From: Oscillospiraceae bacterium
GTDB taxonomy: Bacteria > Bacillota > Clostridia > Oscillospirales > Oscillospiraceae
Direction: 5' to 3'
NCBI GenBank assembly: GCA_020025395.1
Contig: JAHHSE010000088.1
Coordinates: forward strand, 1 to 6,201
DNA length: 6,201 bases
Under the pieces are notes generated by a model, which ran no database searches, was not told the DNA's origin, and saw only the letters and a program-made list of their open reading frames with translations. Below are positions 1-5,555 of this stretch, piece by piece. Each line of letters starts with the position of its first letter. The stretch's first letter is position 1. The position numbers and the translations under genes were made by a program.

Positions 1-124
1 GCAGCTTAATTTCATATTACACGAGCCCTTTTTGCGAACATCCCTTGACGCGGTGGGCACACGGAACCCTGCATCGGGATTGATATCCATCTATAAGTAT
101 AAGAATTTAAAAAAGGGCTTGCTT
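1..124. other. Unassigned left edge, no supportable gene
   Basis: I recognise nothing with confidence here. One plus frame is open from the left edge to a TGA at 80-82, which would place its end 43 bases before the terminator at 125-172, so this could be the tail of a gene lying to the left. On the minus strand an ATG at 88-90 opens a 30-codon frame running off the edge, but it has no ribosome binding site. Neither short peptide resembles a family I know. Confidence 0.3.
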
Positions 125-172
125 AAAAAGCTGCTGAAAGCTCCAGAAAAGGAGAGCTTCAGCAGCTTTTTA
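125..172. terminator. Bidirectional-looking intrinsic terminator
   Basis: The left arm 125-144 (AAAAAGCTGCTGAAAGCTCC) pairs with 151-171 (GGAGAGCTTCAGCAGCTTTTT), with one or two bulged bases and a loop of about six. The A-run at the start of the left arm and the T-run at the end of the right arm give a U-tract to transcripts in either direction. It probably ends a gene to the left of the window. It also shows that the long plus-strand open frame spanning it is not one real gene. Confidence 0.75.
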
Positions 173-325
173 ATACTCTGCGCTGTGCGTCCATCAAGAA
201 GTTGTTGGATTATATGGATTGACCACCGCCTTTTGACCGGGCTTTATTTACCGCAAACGAGCCGACAGCCGTTATATATTAAGTGGCAGAAACCACCCTT
301 TACAGAGTACATCGAGTATATCCCC
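173..325. other. Non-coding or decayed stretch before recombinase remnant
   Basis: No gene, promoter with both boxes, or repeat could be supported here. A plus frame stays open through this stretch and into the recombinase fragment, but its translation does not match the N-terminal catalytic domain of serine recombinases. The missing catalytic serine segment is therefore deleted or replaced, not just frame-shifted nearby. Confidence 0.4.
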
Positions 326-571
326 ACCATGGATCTTAGAGCAATATGCACGGGTCCTGATATTGAGGCGTGCTTCCCCGTGTTTGGCGTCCGATACATC
401 GCCATCAACGACAATGTGGACACCAACAGCAGTGAGAGCAATGAACTTATGCCCTTCAGGAATTTGTTCAACGAGTGGTATGTCCGGGACTCCGGCCGTA
501 AGGTGCGGGCGGTGTTGAAAGCCCGGGCGGAGCGTGGGGAGCGGCTTGGGACCAGAGCGCCCGTATTCTGA
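326..571 (+). pseudogene. Fragment of a large serine recombinase (resolvase/TnpX-type)
   Basis: About 80 codons match the middle of the catalytic domain of large serine recombinases found on clostridial integrative and transposable elements. A decayed block resembling the RLGRDYLKTG region comes first, then GVRYIAINDNVDT, then PFRNLFNEWYVRD, then GRKVRAVLKARAERGERLGTRAP. The family normally continues with YGY and several hundred more residues including the DNA-binding domain. Here a stop codon follows at 569-571, and an LKKD-like continuation in another frame (about 565-579) suggests a frameshift. The N-terminal segment with the nucleophilic serine and the whole C-terminal part are missing, so no activity is expected. 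It is read as the scar of a lost mobile element. Family assignment is firm; the exact boundaries are not. Confidence 0.8.
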
Positions 572-604
572 AAAAGGACCGGGTGCTGACGCAACCATGT
601 ACGC

Positions 605-1426
605 TCACATCGGAGCGTCCGGGTTCTGCTCCACCCGGAGCTGGATCTCGGTGAGATATTCCTCTTCCCGGTTGGTGTCATGGGCATCAATGTGATAAAA
701 CTCCACCGGGGCCTCCACCGGCCGAAGGCCCTGTCCGGCCACGAATTCCTCCAGCCGGAGGAGATGTGTCCGGAACCCGCTGTAGGCCCCCGGATAGAAG
801 AGACAGGCATAACGCCCCTTGGGGAGGGCGCCGTTTTCCGGCTGATGCGGCTTGGTGAGAAAGAAGACGCTGGCGTAGTGATTATACACCCCTTGGGCCA
901 GGCTTTTCTCATCCAAAACCGCCCCCACAGGCTGATTGCCGATGATTCGGATAAAACGCTGATACTCCTTTTCCAGCTTTTTCAGCAGAAAGTCAATTTC
1001 TCCCTCTAAAATAATATCCTCCCGGAGGGCGACATAGGGCCTTTGGGGAAGGTCCCGCAGAACCACCTTCCCCACCGGCTGATTTTGACAGGTCTCAATC
1101 CGCTTTCTGCGCTCACTTACCTCCTGACGCAGCGCCTTCAGCCGCTCCATCTGCCGGGTGAGTATGTTTTCCTCCTCCTGAATCAGGTCCAGGGTGCTGT
1201 CCAGGCTTCGCCGGGTGAGATAGGATCCGATGCGCTCCACCGGCATTCCCAGATGACGCAGACTTCGGATAATATTTAAGGTGCAGATGTCCTGAATACC
1301 ATACATCCGGTATCGATTCTCCCCCCGCACAGGGTGGAGAAGCCCCTTTTCCTCATAGTACCGCAGGGTATCCGGACAGAGATCATAGAGCTGCGCAATC
1401 TCGCTGATGTTATAAAATTCCCGCAT
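605..1426 (-). CDS. MerR-family transcriptional regulator with BmrR/GyrI-like effector domain
   Basis: This 273-residue protein is predicted to be a cytoplasmic DNA-binding regulator. Residues 5-45 form the MerR winged helix-turn-helix, with the family signature TLRYYEEKGLL at 20-30 and the wing around NRYRMYGIQDI at 38-47. Residues about 76-112 are a charged helix (EEENILTRQMERLKALRQEV) that would make the antiparallel dimer coiled coil. Residues about 121-266 resemble the GyrI-like ligand-binding domain of BmrR-type multidrug sensors; the last strand, YLTEIQLRVE (257-266), carries a glutamate where BmrR has an acidic ligand contact (inference). There is no metal-binding cysteine pattern like that of MerR or CueR, so an organic or cationic ligand is more likely than a metal. 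The ATG follows a purine-rich GGGGGAG (1438-1444), with a promoter at 1460-1488. The gene is divergent from desulfoferrodoxin. Its targets cannot be read from sequence. Confidence 0.9.
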   Translation of the reverse strand: MREFYNISEIAQLYDLCPDTLRYYEEKGLLHPVRGENRYRMYGIQDICTLNIIRSLRHLGMPVERIGSYLTRRSLDSTLDLIQEEENILTRQMERLKALRQEVSERRKRIETCQNQPVGKVVLRDLPQRPYVALREDIILEGEIDFLLKKLEKEYQRFIRIIGNQPVGAVLDEKSLAQGVYNHYASVFFLTKPHQPENGALPKGRYACLFYPGAYSGFRTHLLRLEEFVAGQGLRPVEAPVEFYHIDAHDTNREEEYLTEIQLRVEQNPDAPM

Positions 1427-1459
1427 GAAATCTTCTTCTCCCCCTTTCCTCTCTCCTGC

Positions 1460-1488
1460 ATTGTAGCAGAGATCACCGTCGGGGACAA
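1460..1488 (-). promoter_or_regulatory. Predicted sigma-A promoter of the merR-type gene
   Basis: On the minus strand a TTGTCC box (1483-1488) and a TACAAT box (1460-1465) are separated by exactly 17 bases. Transcription would start near 1453, leaving a leader of about 27 bases that contains the GGGGGAG ribosome binding site at 1438-1444. The spacer has the normal length, not the 19-20 bases typical of promoters that MerR proteins activate by DNA distortion. This argues against classical MerR autoactivation. Confidence 0.65.
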
Positions 1489-1634
1489 GGGAAAGTCTTC
1501 GCTTCGCTCATTGACAAGCCTGAAAGCCAGGGGCTGTGGGGCATGGAATCCCATTTGAGACAGGCTTTGCCACCCCTTCGGCTCCCCTCCCGGAAAGGAC
1601 CAACCGTCTGCCTCTAAAATTTTTCCCAATCCCC

Positions 1635-1663
1635 TTGACAAACTGGACAAAACAGGTTATATT
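1635..1663 (+). promoter_or_regulatory. Predicted sigma-A promoter of desulfoferrodoxin
   Basis: A perfect -35 box TTGACA (1635-1640) and a near-perfect -10 box TATATT (1658-1663) are separated by 17 bases, so transcription should start around 1670. The strong match fits an abundantly expressed gene or one held down by a repressor. The 17-base spacing again does not look like a MerR-activated promoter. Confidence 0.8.
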
Positions 1664-1668
1664 TATTT

Positions 1669-1683
1669 CAGGAATTATTCCTG
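1669..1683. promoter_or_regulatory. 15-bp palindrome at the desulfoferrodoxin start site, candidate operator
   Basis: CAGGAAT and ATTCCTG form a perfect inverted repeat around a single central T, a 7-1-7 arrangement. It begins at the predicted transcription start, where a bound protein would block initiation or promoter clearance. Fur-family sites (Fur, PerR, Zur) use the same 7-1-7 geometry, but the half-site differs from the PerR consensus in the outer four bases, so the binding protein is unknown. An overlapping wider repeat, AACAGG (1651-1656) with CCTGTT (1680-1685), spans the -10 box. Confidence 0.5.
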
Positions 1684-1696
1684 TTAATTTATAAAA

Positions 1697-1702
1697 AAGG
1701 AG
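1697..1702 (+). promoter_or_regulatory. Ribosome binding site of desulfoferrodoxin
   Basis: AAGGAG lies eight bases before the ATG at 1711 and fixes this start codon. Confidence 0.85.
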
Positions 1703-1710
1703 CTGTCTTT

Positions 1711-2079
1711 ATGGACTTTTATATTTGCAAACACTGCGGCAACATCATCACCTTTGTGAAGAATGTGGGAGTTCCCGTGCTATGTTGCGGAGAAAAGATG
1801 AGCAAGATGGAGCCCAATACCACCGATGCGGCCGGTGAGAAGCATGTCCCCGTTGTCTCTGTGAATGGTCAGACCGTCACCGTCACCGTTGGCTCCGTGG
1901 AGCACCCCATGACTGAGGAGCACCTGATTGAGTGGATTGTTCTGGAGACCGATCAGGGCCGTCAGCGCAAGACTCTGAAGGCCGGGGCCAAGCCCGTCGC
2001 CACCTTCCAGATCTCCGAGGGGGAGAAGGTGGTTGCCGCCTATGAGTACTGCAACCTCCACGGTCTTTGGAAGTCCTGA
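1711..2079 (+). CDS. dfx: Desulfoferrodoxin (2Fe superoxide reductase)
   Basis: This 122-residue protein reduces superoxide to hydrogen peroxide using electrons from rubredoxin or a similar donor, the standard superoxide defence of strict anaerobes in the cytoplasm. Residues 1-36 are the desulforedoxin domain with four cysteines for a rubredoxin-like iron: C6, C9, C25 and C26 (ICKHC then LCCGE). Residues about 37-122 are the superoxide reductase domain. Its catalytic iron ligands are all present: H45 in EKHVPV, H65 in EHPM, H71 in EEHLIEW, C114 and H117 in EYCNLHGLW. The E43-K44 pair before H45 matches the conserved residues that steer superoxide to the iron. Length and motif order match class I (two-iron) desulfoferrodoxins, so the gene appears intact. 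It has its own promoter, ribosome binding site and terminator, and forms a single-gene transcript divergent from the MerR gene. Confidence 0.97.
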   Translation: MDFYICKHCGNIITFVKNVGVPVLCCGEKMSKMEPNTTDAAGEKHVPVVSVNGQTVTVTVGSVEHPMTEEHLIEWIVLETDQGRQRKTLKAGAKPVATFQISEGEKVVAAYEYCNLHGLWKS

Positions 2080-2109
2080 CAAAGGAAACCATCTCAAAGG
2101 GTCCGAACT

Positions 2110-2165
2110 GCACCCTCTATGTCAGACAGTATAGGATACTTCTGACTTGGAGGGTGCTTTTTTTT
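2110..2165 (+). terminator. Strong intrinsic terminator after desulfoferrodoxin
   Basis: An extended hairpin is built from three stacked stems: GCACCCTC (2110-2117) with GAGGGTGC (2150-2157), GTCAGA (2121-2126) with TCTGAC (2141-2146), and AGTAT (2128-2132) with ATACT (2136-2140). A symmetric three-base internal loop separates the outer two stems, one base is bulged, and the apical loop is AGG. Eight T residues follow at 2158-2165. It starts 31 bases after the desulfoferrodoxin stop codon. Confidence 0.93.
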
Positions 2166-2179
2166 GCCCAAGGCAAACG

Positions 2180-2222
2180 GAAAGGGCCTTCCGTCCGCAT
2201 AACACGGACAGAAGGCCCTTTC
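2180..2222 (-). terminator. 18-bp inverted repeat between dfx and murC, probable murC terminator
   Basis: The arm 2180-2197 (GAAAGGGCCTTCCGTCCG) pairs with 2205-2222, with 17 of 18 positions matched and a seven-base loop. It lies 77 bases beyond the murC stop and just past the T8 tract of the dfx terminator. Neither side has a full U-tract; the minus strand continues CGTTTGCC. The role as murC terminator is inferred from position and stability, and it may equally act as a barrier or 3'-end stabiliser for both convergent transcripts. Confidence 0.55.
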
Positions 2223-2298
2223 GGCAGCCTGGTCCATATTGACTTCAAAATATGGTCTGATTGTTTGGGGGAACTTTATTTGGGATGTTTCTGCCCGG

Positions 2299-3681
2299 TC
2301 ATTCCTCCCGAAAAAGCGCCTCTCCGGCGGTATAGATATCCCCGGCACCCACAGTGAGAATCAGATCTCCGGGGCGGGCCAGCTCCTTCAGCCGGGCGGT
2401 CACATCGGGAAGGGCGGGGCAGTATTCTGCCCCTGGAACGGCCTGGGCCAGCTGTCGGGCGGAGACTCCCAGATCATCTGTCTCCCGCGCGGCATAGATG
2501 TCGGTGAGAATGGTCACATCGGGAAGGGTGAGCACCTGGGCAAAGTCCTGAAAGAGGGACTTGGTCCGGCTGTAGGTGTGGGGCTGGAAGGCGCAGATGA
2601 CCCGCTCATACCCCAGCTCTCGGACGGCGGTGAGCAAGGCCCGCAGCTCTCCGGGATGGTGGGCGTAATCGTCATAGACCTGTGCCCCGCGGAATTCTCC
2701 CTTATGCTCCAGACGGCGGCCCGCACCCCGGAAGGACCCCAGTCCCTCCTCCACCCACTTGCCCGGAAGTCCCAGCACATAGGCGGCGGCAGCGGCGGCC
2801 AGAGCGTTTTTCACATTATGCTCCCCAGGGACTTTGAGGGACAGGCGGGCGTATTTCTCCCCCTTCACCAGCACATCAAAGGCGGGCAGGCCCTGATTCC
2901 AGACCAGATTCCCCGCGGTCACATCCCCTGTCCTCTCCCCAAAGGTGAGCAGAGGCCGATCCAGGCCGGACAGGGCCTCCATGGTGTTGGAATCCTCTCC
3001 GTTGGCCACCACCATCCCCCGGTCCGGGACCAGTTCGGCAAAAGCCCGGAAAGACCGTTCCACATGATTCAGGTCCTTAAAATAGTCCAAATGGTCGGCC
3101 TCAATGTTCAAAATCACCGCAACAGTGGGAAAAAAGGAGAGGAAGGAATCGCGGTATTCGCAGGATTCCAAAATAATGGTGTCTCCTTTTCCCACCCGGT
3201 GTCCTGCCCCCAGCAGAGGGAGGGTTCCTCCGATCATCACCGTTGGATCTGCCTGCGCGGCCATGAAAATATGGGTACACATGGAGGTGGTGGTGGTCTT
3301 TCCATGGGTCCCGGAGACACAGAGGGCATTGTGATATCCACGCATCAGGACCCCCCAGGCCTGGGCCCGCTCGAAGACGGGAATATGGGCGGCCCTCGCG
3401 GCGGCAATCTCCGGGTCGTCATCATGGACGGCGGCGGTGCGGATCACACAGTCCGTCTCCCTCACCAGCTCCGGATGATGGCCGATATTCACCGAGATCC
3501 CCAGAGAGCGGAGTCGGTCTACCGTCCGGCTCTCCTGGACATCGGTGCCGGTTACCTCCATTCCCGCTCCGCTTAGCACCTCAGCCAGAGGGGACATGGA
3601 GACTCCGCCGATTCCCACCAGATGGGCTTTTTTTCCGGGCTTTAAATACGCGCTTAAATTGTGTTCCATCAGGCTGCACAC
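2299..3681 (-). CDS. murC: UDP-N-acetylmuramate--L-alanine ligase
   Basis: MurC joins L-alanine to UDP-N-acetylmuramic acid using ATP, the first amino-acid addition in cytoplasmic peptidoglycan precursor synthesis. The 460-residue length is normal for the family. The N-terminal Rossmann-like domain carries HLVGIGGVSMSPLA (20-33) for UDP-sugar binding. The central domain has the ATP loop GTHGKTTTTS (124-133), ESCEYRDSFL (172-181) and NIEADHLDYF (192-201). GEHNVKNALAA follows from 286. The C-terminal domain has YDDYAHHPGE (336-345), FQPHTYSRT (365-373) and a terminal LTVGAGDI. All expected motifs are present. The start is not certain: a GTG at 3681 has GGAAAA just upstream, while an ATG four codons later has no good ribosome binding site, so the GTG is preferred. 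The gene stands alone, not in a division/cell-wall cluster, and is divergent from the amidohydrolase. Confidence 0.97.
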   Translation of the reverse strand: MCSLMEHNLSAYLKPGKKAHLVGIGGVSMSPLAEVLSGAGMEVTGTDVQESRTVDRLRSLGISVNIGHHPELVRETDCVIRTAAVHDDDPEIAAARAAHIPVFERAQAWGVLMRGYHNALCVSGTHGKTTTTSMCTHIFMAAQADPTVMIGGTLPLLGAGHRVGKGDTIILESCEYRDSFLSFFPTVAVILNIEADHLDYFKDLNHVERSFRAFAELVPDRGMVVANGEDSNTMEALSGLDRPLLTFGERTGDVTAGNLVWNQGLPAFDVLVKGEKYARLSLKVPGEHNVKNALAAAAAAYVLGLPGKWVEEGLGSFRGAGRRLEHKGEFRGAQVYDDYAHHPGELRALLTAVRELGYERVICAFQPHTYSRTKSLFQDFAQVLTLPDVTILTDIYAARETDDLGVSARQLAQAVPGAEYCPALPDVTARLKELARPGDLILTVGAGDIYTAGEALFREE

Positions 3682-3702
3682 TCTTTTCCGATATTTTTAT
3701 GG

Positions 3703-3725
3703 ATATGGGATAGGATACCCCATAT
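3703..3725 (-). promoter_or_regulatory. Hairpin in the murC leader
   Basis: ATATGGGATA (3703-3712) and TACCCCATAT (3716-3725) form a 10-3-10 inverted repeat with one mismatch. In the murC mRNA this mismatch becomes a G-U pair, giving a continuous 10-bp stem with a three-base loop. It begins about 22 bases after the predicted murC start and about 20 bases before the GTG. It could tune translation or mRNA stability, or be a protein-binding site at DNA level. No U-tract follows, so it is not an intrinsic terminator. Confidence 0.5.
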
Positions 3726-3753
3726 GAAACCGGGTCAAAACAGACTTCTATTT

Positions 3754-3782
3754 ATTATATCCGCTTTCTTCCCAACTGACAA
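3754..3782 (-). promoter_or_regulatory. Predicted sigma-A promoter of murC
   Basis: On the minus strand TTGTCA (3777-3782) and a perfect TATAAT (3754-3759) are separated by 17 bases. Transcription should start near 3747, giving a leader of about 65 bases before the GTG at 3681. Confidence 0.8.
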
Positions 3783-3804
3783 GACGGAGATGGGGGCGGT
3801 CCGG

Positions 3805-3833
3805 TTGAATTTTCGGATGGAATGGCATATAAT
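3805..3833 (+). promoter_or_regulatory. Predicted sigma-A promoter of the amidohydrolase
   Basis: TTGAAT (3805-3810) and a perfect TATAAT (3828-3833) are separated by 17 bases, with a start expected near 3840 and a 60-base leader. The -35 box is only 23 bases from the -35 box of the divergent murC promoter, so polymerases or regulators at the two promoters could interfere with each other. Confidence 0.8.
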
Positions 3834-3842
3834 AGTTCCATC
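3816..3842. promoter_or_regulatory. Dyad flanking the amidohydrolase -10 box
   Basis: GATGGAA (3816-3822) and TTCCATC (3836-3842) are perfect 7-base inverted arms separated by 13 bases. Arm centres are 20 bases apart, about two helical turns, as expected for a dimeric helix-turn-helix repressor. The dyad encloses the whole -10 box and reaches the predicted start site. An operator is a reasonable inference, but no regulator is identified and chance is possible. Confidence 0.4.
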
Positions 3843-3885
3843 GGCTTTTTCCTTCTCGCAAACGGGAGAGGAGGGCCTGGAAAAT

Positions 3886-3893
3886 AAAGGAGG
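3886..3893 (+). promoter_or_regulatory. Ribosome binding site of the amidohydrolase
   Basis: AAAGGAGG lies six bases before the ATG at 3900. It is a near-ideal match and spacing, and it settles the start codon. Confidence 0.92.
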
Positions 3894-3899
3894 AACCGG

Positions 3900-5489
3900 A
3901 TGAAAACACTCTTTTATGGCGGTACCATCCTAACCATGGAGGACCCTCTCTATGCGGAGGCTGTCCTGGTGGAGGATGGGACGATCCTCGCGGCAGGCCC
4001 GGAGCAGGACCTGCGGTCCATGGCGGGCGATTGTGAGACCGTCCCTCTTCGGGGCGCCACCCTGATGCCGGGATTTATCGACGCCCACAGTCACTTTTCC
4101 CAAATGGCCTCTGCTCAGCTCCAGATTTCCTTAAACGGCGCCCGCTCCCCTCAGGAGATGGAACTTCGAATCCGCGCCTTTCTCTCCAAGGAGAATCCGG
4201 CCCCCGGAAGCTGGATCTGCGCCCGAGATTATGACAACAATCTGATGCCCGGACAGAAGAATCCCACCCTGGCGGAAATCGATGCCTTTGCCCCCCGGAA
4301 TCCTCTGGTCATCCGCCACAAGTCCGGTCATATGGGCCTGATGAATTCCATGGCCATGGAGCGCCTTGGCATCACTCCGGACACCCCCTCTCCTCCGGGA
4401 GGCAAGATCGAAGTGGAAGACGGGGCCCTCACCGGCTATCTGGAGGAAAACGGTTTTTTTTCCTATCTGAAAAAAATACCAGCCATCCCGCCCCAGCAGC
4501 TGGCGGATGCCTTTGTGAAGGCACAGGAGCAATATGCCTCCTATGGAATCACCACCATTCAGGACGGCATGGTGGTCCAGGAGATGTTCCCCCTCTACCA
4601 GATGCTGCTCAGCCAGCGCCTTCTCAAGTTGGACCTGGTGGCTTATCCCGCTCCGGAGGCCTTTGAAAGCGCCTCTGCCCAGTTTGGGACTCTGTCCAGG
4701 GCGCAGCATCTGAAGATCGGCGGAATGAAGATCTTTCTGGACGGCTCTCCTCAGGGGCGCACCGCCTGGATGCGAACCCCCTACATCGGGGAGACGGATT
4801 ATTTCGCCTACGGCACCCTCTCCGATCAGCAGGTTCTGGATGCCATGCTCCAGGCCGGGCGGGCGAAGACCCAGCTGATCGGTCACTGCAATGGCGATGC
4901 CGCCGCCGCCCAGTTCCTCCGTTGTCTGGAACGGGCGGAGGAGATCTGTCCCCACCTCCCCTCCCTGCGCCCTGTCATCATCCACGGGCAGCTTCTTGGG
5001 GTGGACCAGCTGCCCGATGTGAAACGGCTGGGGGCCATGGTATCCTTCTTTGTGGCCCATGTCTACCACTGGGGGGATGTGCATCTCCGAAACTTCGGTT
5101 TTGAGCGGGCCTCCCAAATCAGTCCTGCCGCATCCGCTCTGGCCCAGAATATCCCCATCACCTTCCATCAGGATGCCCCCGTGATCCAGCCCAATATGCT
5201 GGAGACTGTCTGGGCCGCCGTGAACCGCCGGACCAGGGAGGGGGTCCTTCTGGGGGAACAGGAGGCCGTATCCGTTCTGGACGCTCTGAAGGCTGTCACC
5301 TCCACCGCTGCCTACCAGTACTTTGAGGAGTCCAGCAAGGGGACCATCGCCCCCGGCAAACGGGCCGACTTTGTCCTGCTGGACCGAAATCCTCTGGAGG
5401 TCCCTAAAAACGCCCTGCGGGAGCTGCTGGTTCTGGAAACCTACAAGGACGGCGTCTGCATCTTCCGCCGTTCCTCTCAAACCCCATAG
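3900..5489 (+). CDS. Amidohydrolase_3 / YtcJ-like metal-dependent hydrolase
   Basis: This 529-residue cytoplasmic enzyme belongs to the amidohydrolase superfamily group that includes YtcJ and N-substituted formamide deformylase (NfdA). Residues 1-56 and about 480-525 form the small beta domain; GTIAPGKRADFVLLD (481-495) is its typical closing motif. The barrel carries the metal-site motif DAHSHF (H63, H65), GGMKIFLDGS with K277, IGHCNGDAA with H329, IIHGQ with H362 and HQDAPV with D425. These correspond in order to the family's active-site positions. No signal peptide is seen. Length matches the family (about 530-550). Members hydrolyse amide or formamide bonds, but many are uncharacterised and are sometimes annotated as exoenzyme regulator AepA. 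The substrate here cannot be read from sequence. The gene is transcribed alone from a good promoter, divergent from murC; no partner gene hints at a pathway. Confidence 0.92.
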   Translation: MKTLFYGGTILTMEDPLYAEAVLVEDGTILAAGPEQDLRSMAGDCETVPLRGATLMPGFIDAHSHFSQMASAQLQISLNGARSPQEMELRIRAFLSKENPAPGSWICARDYDNNLMPGQKNPTLAEIDAFAPRNPLVIRHKSGHMGLMNSMAMERLGITPDTPSPPGGKIEVEDGALTGYLEENGFFSYLKKIPAIPPQQLADAFVKAQEQYASYGITTIQDGMVVQEMFPLYQMLLSQRLLKLDLVAYPAPEAFESASAQFGTLSRAQHLKIGGMKIFLDGSPQGRTAWMRTPYIGETDYFAYGTLSDQQVLDAMLQAGRAKTQLIGHCNGDAAAAQFLRCLERAEEICPHLPSLRPVIIHGQLLGVDQLPDVKRLGAMVSFFVAHVYHWGDVHLRNFGFERASQISPAASALAQNIPITFHQDAPVIQPNMLETVWAAVNRRTREGVLLGEQEAVSVLDALKAVTSTAAYQYFEESSKGTIAPGKRADFVLLDRNPLEVPKNALRELLVLETYKDGVCIFRRSSQTP

Positions 5490-5504
5490 CCTCAGATGTT
5501 TCCC

Positions 5505-5543
5505 AAAAACGGCTGCCGGAAGGAGGAATCCTTCCGGCAGCCG
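5505..5543 (-). terminator. Perfect 15-bp hairpin with U-tract on the minus strand
   Basis: CGGCTGCCGGAAGGA (5510-5524) pairs perfectly with 5529-5543 around a four-base loop. Read on the minus strand the right arm is followed by TTTTT (5509-5505), so it is a good intrinsic terminator for transcription arriving from the transposase side. Read on the plus strand the loop is GGAA and no U-tract follows. It begins 20 bases after the amidohydrolase stop and may still stabilise that mRNA's 3' end. Confidence 0.75.
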
Positions 5544-5555
5544 CAGTCTGTCAAA

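Noticed and set aside
32..325. N-terminal part of a 179-codon plus frame that ends in the recombinase fragment
   Set aside because: It runs straight through a strong terminator hairpin and does not resemble the recombinase N-terminus. The open frame is accidental upstream of about 326.
244..912. 222-codon minus frame overlapping the merR 3' half and the recombinase remnant
   Set aside because: It is out of frame with both supported genes, and its composition is typical of a shadow frame. It has no recognisable domain.
1276..1650. 124-codon minus frame across the merR start and promoter
   Set aside because: It overlaps the merR coding region in another frame and contains the predicted merR promoter. 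I could not defend any family match. The intergenic part is listed separately as a structured spacer.
1658..1683. Possible canonical PerR or Rex box at the dfx promoter
   Set aside because: The palindrome has the 7-1-7 geometry, but only the inner three bases of each half match a PerR half-site. The Rex-type TTGTGA/TCACAA arms are absent. A named operator is not justified.
2239..3576. 445-codon open frame on the plus strand
   Set aside because: It lies wholly antisense to murC, whose motifs are unmistakable. Its translation is rich in G, P, Q and H with no domain, as expected from the opposite strand of GC-rich coding DNA.
4131..5480. 449-codon open frame on the minus strand
   Set aside because: It is antisense to the amidohydrolase, has no ribosome binding site or family resemblance, and is explained by the GC-rich third positions of the real gene.
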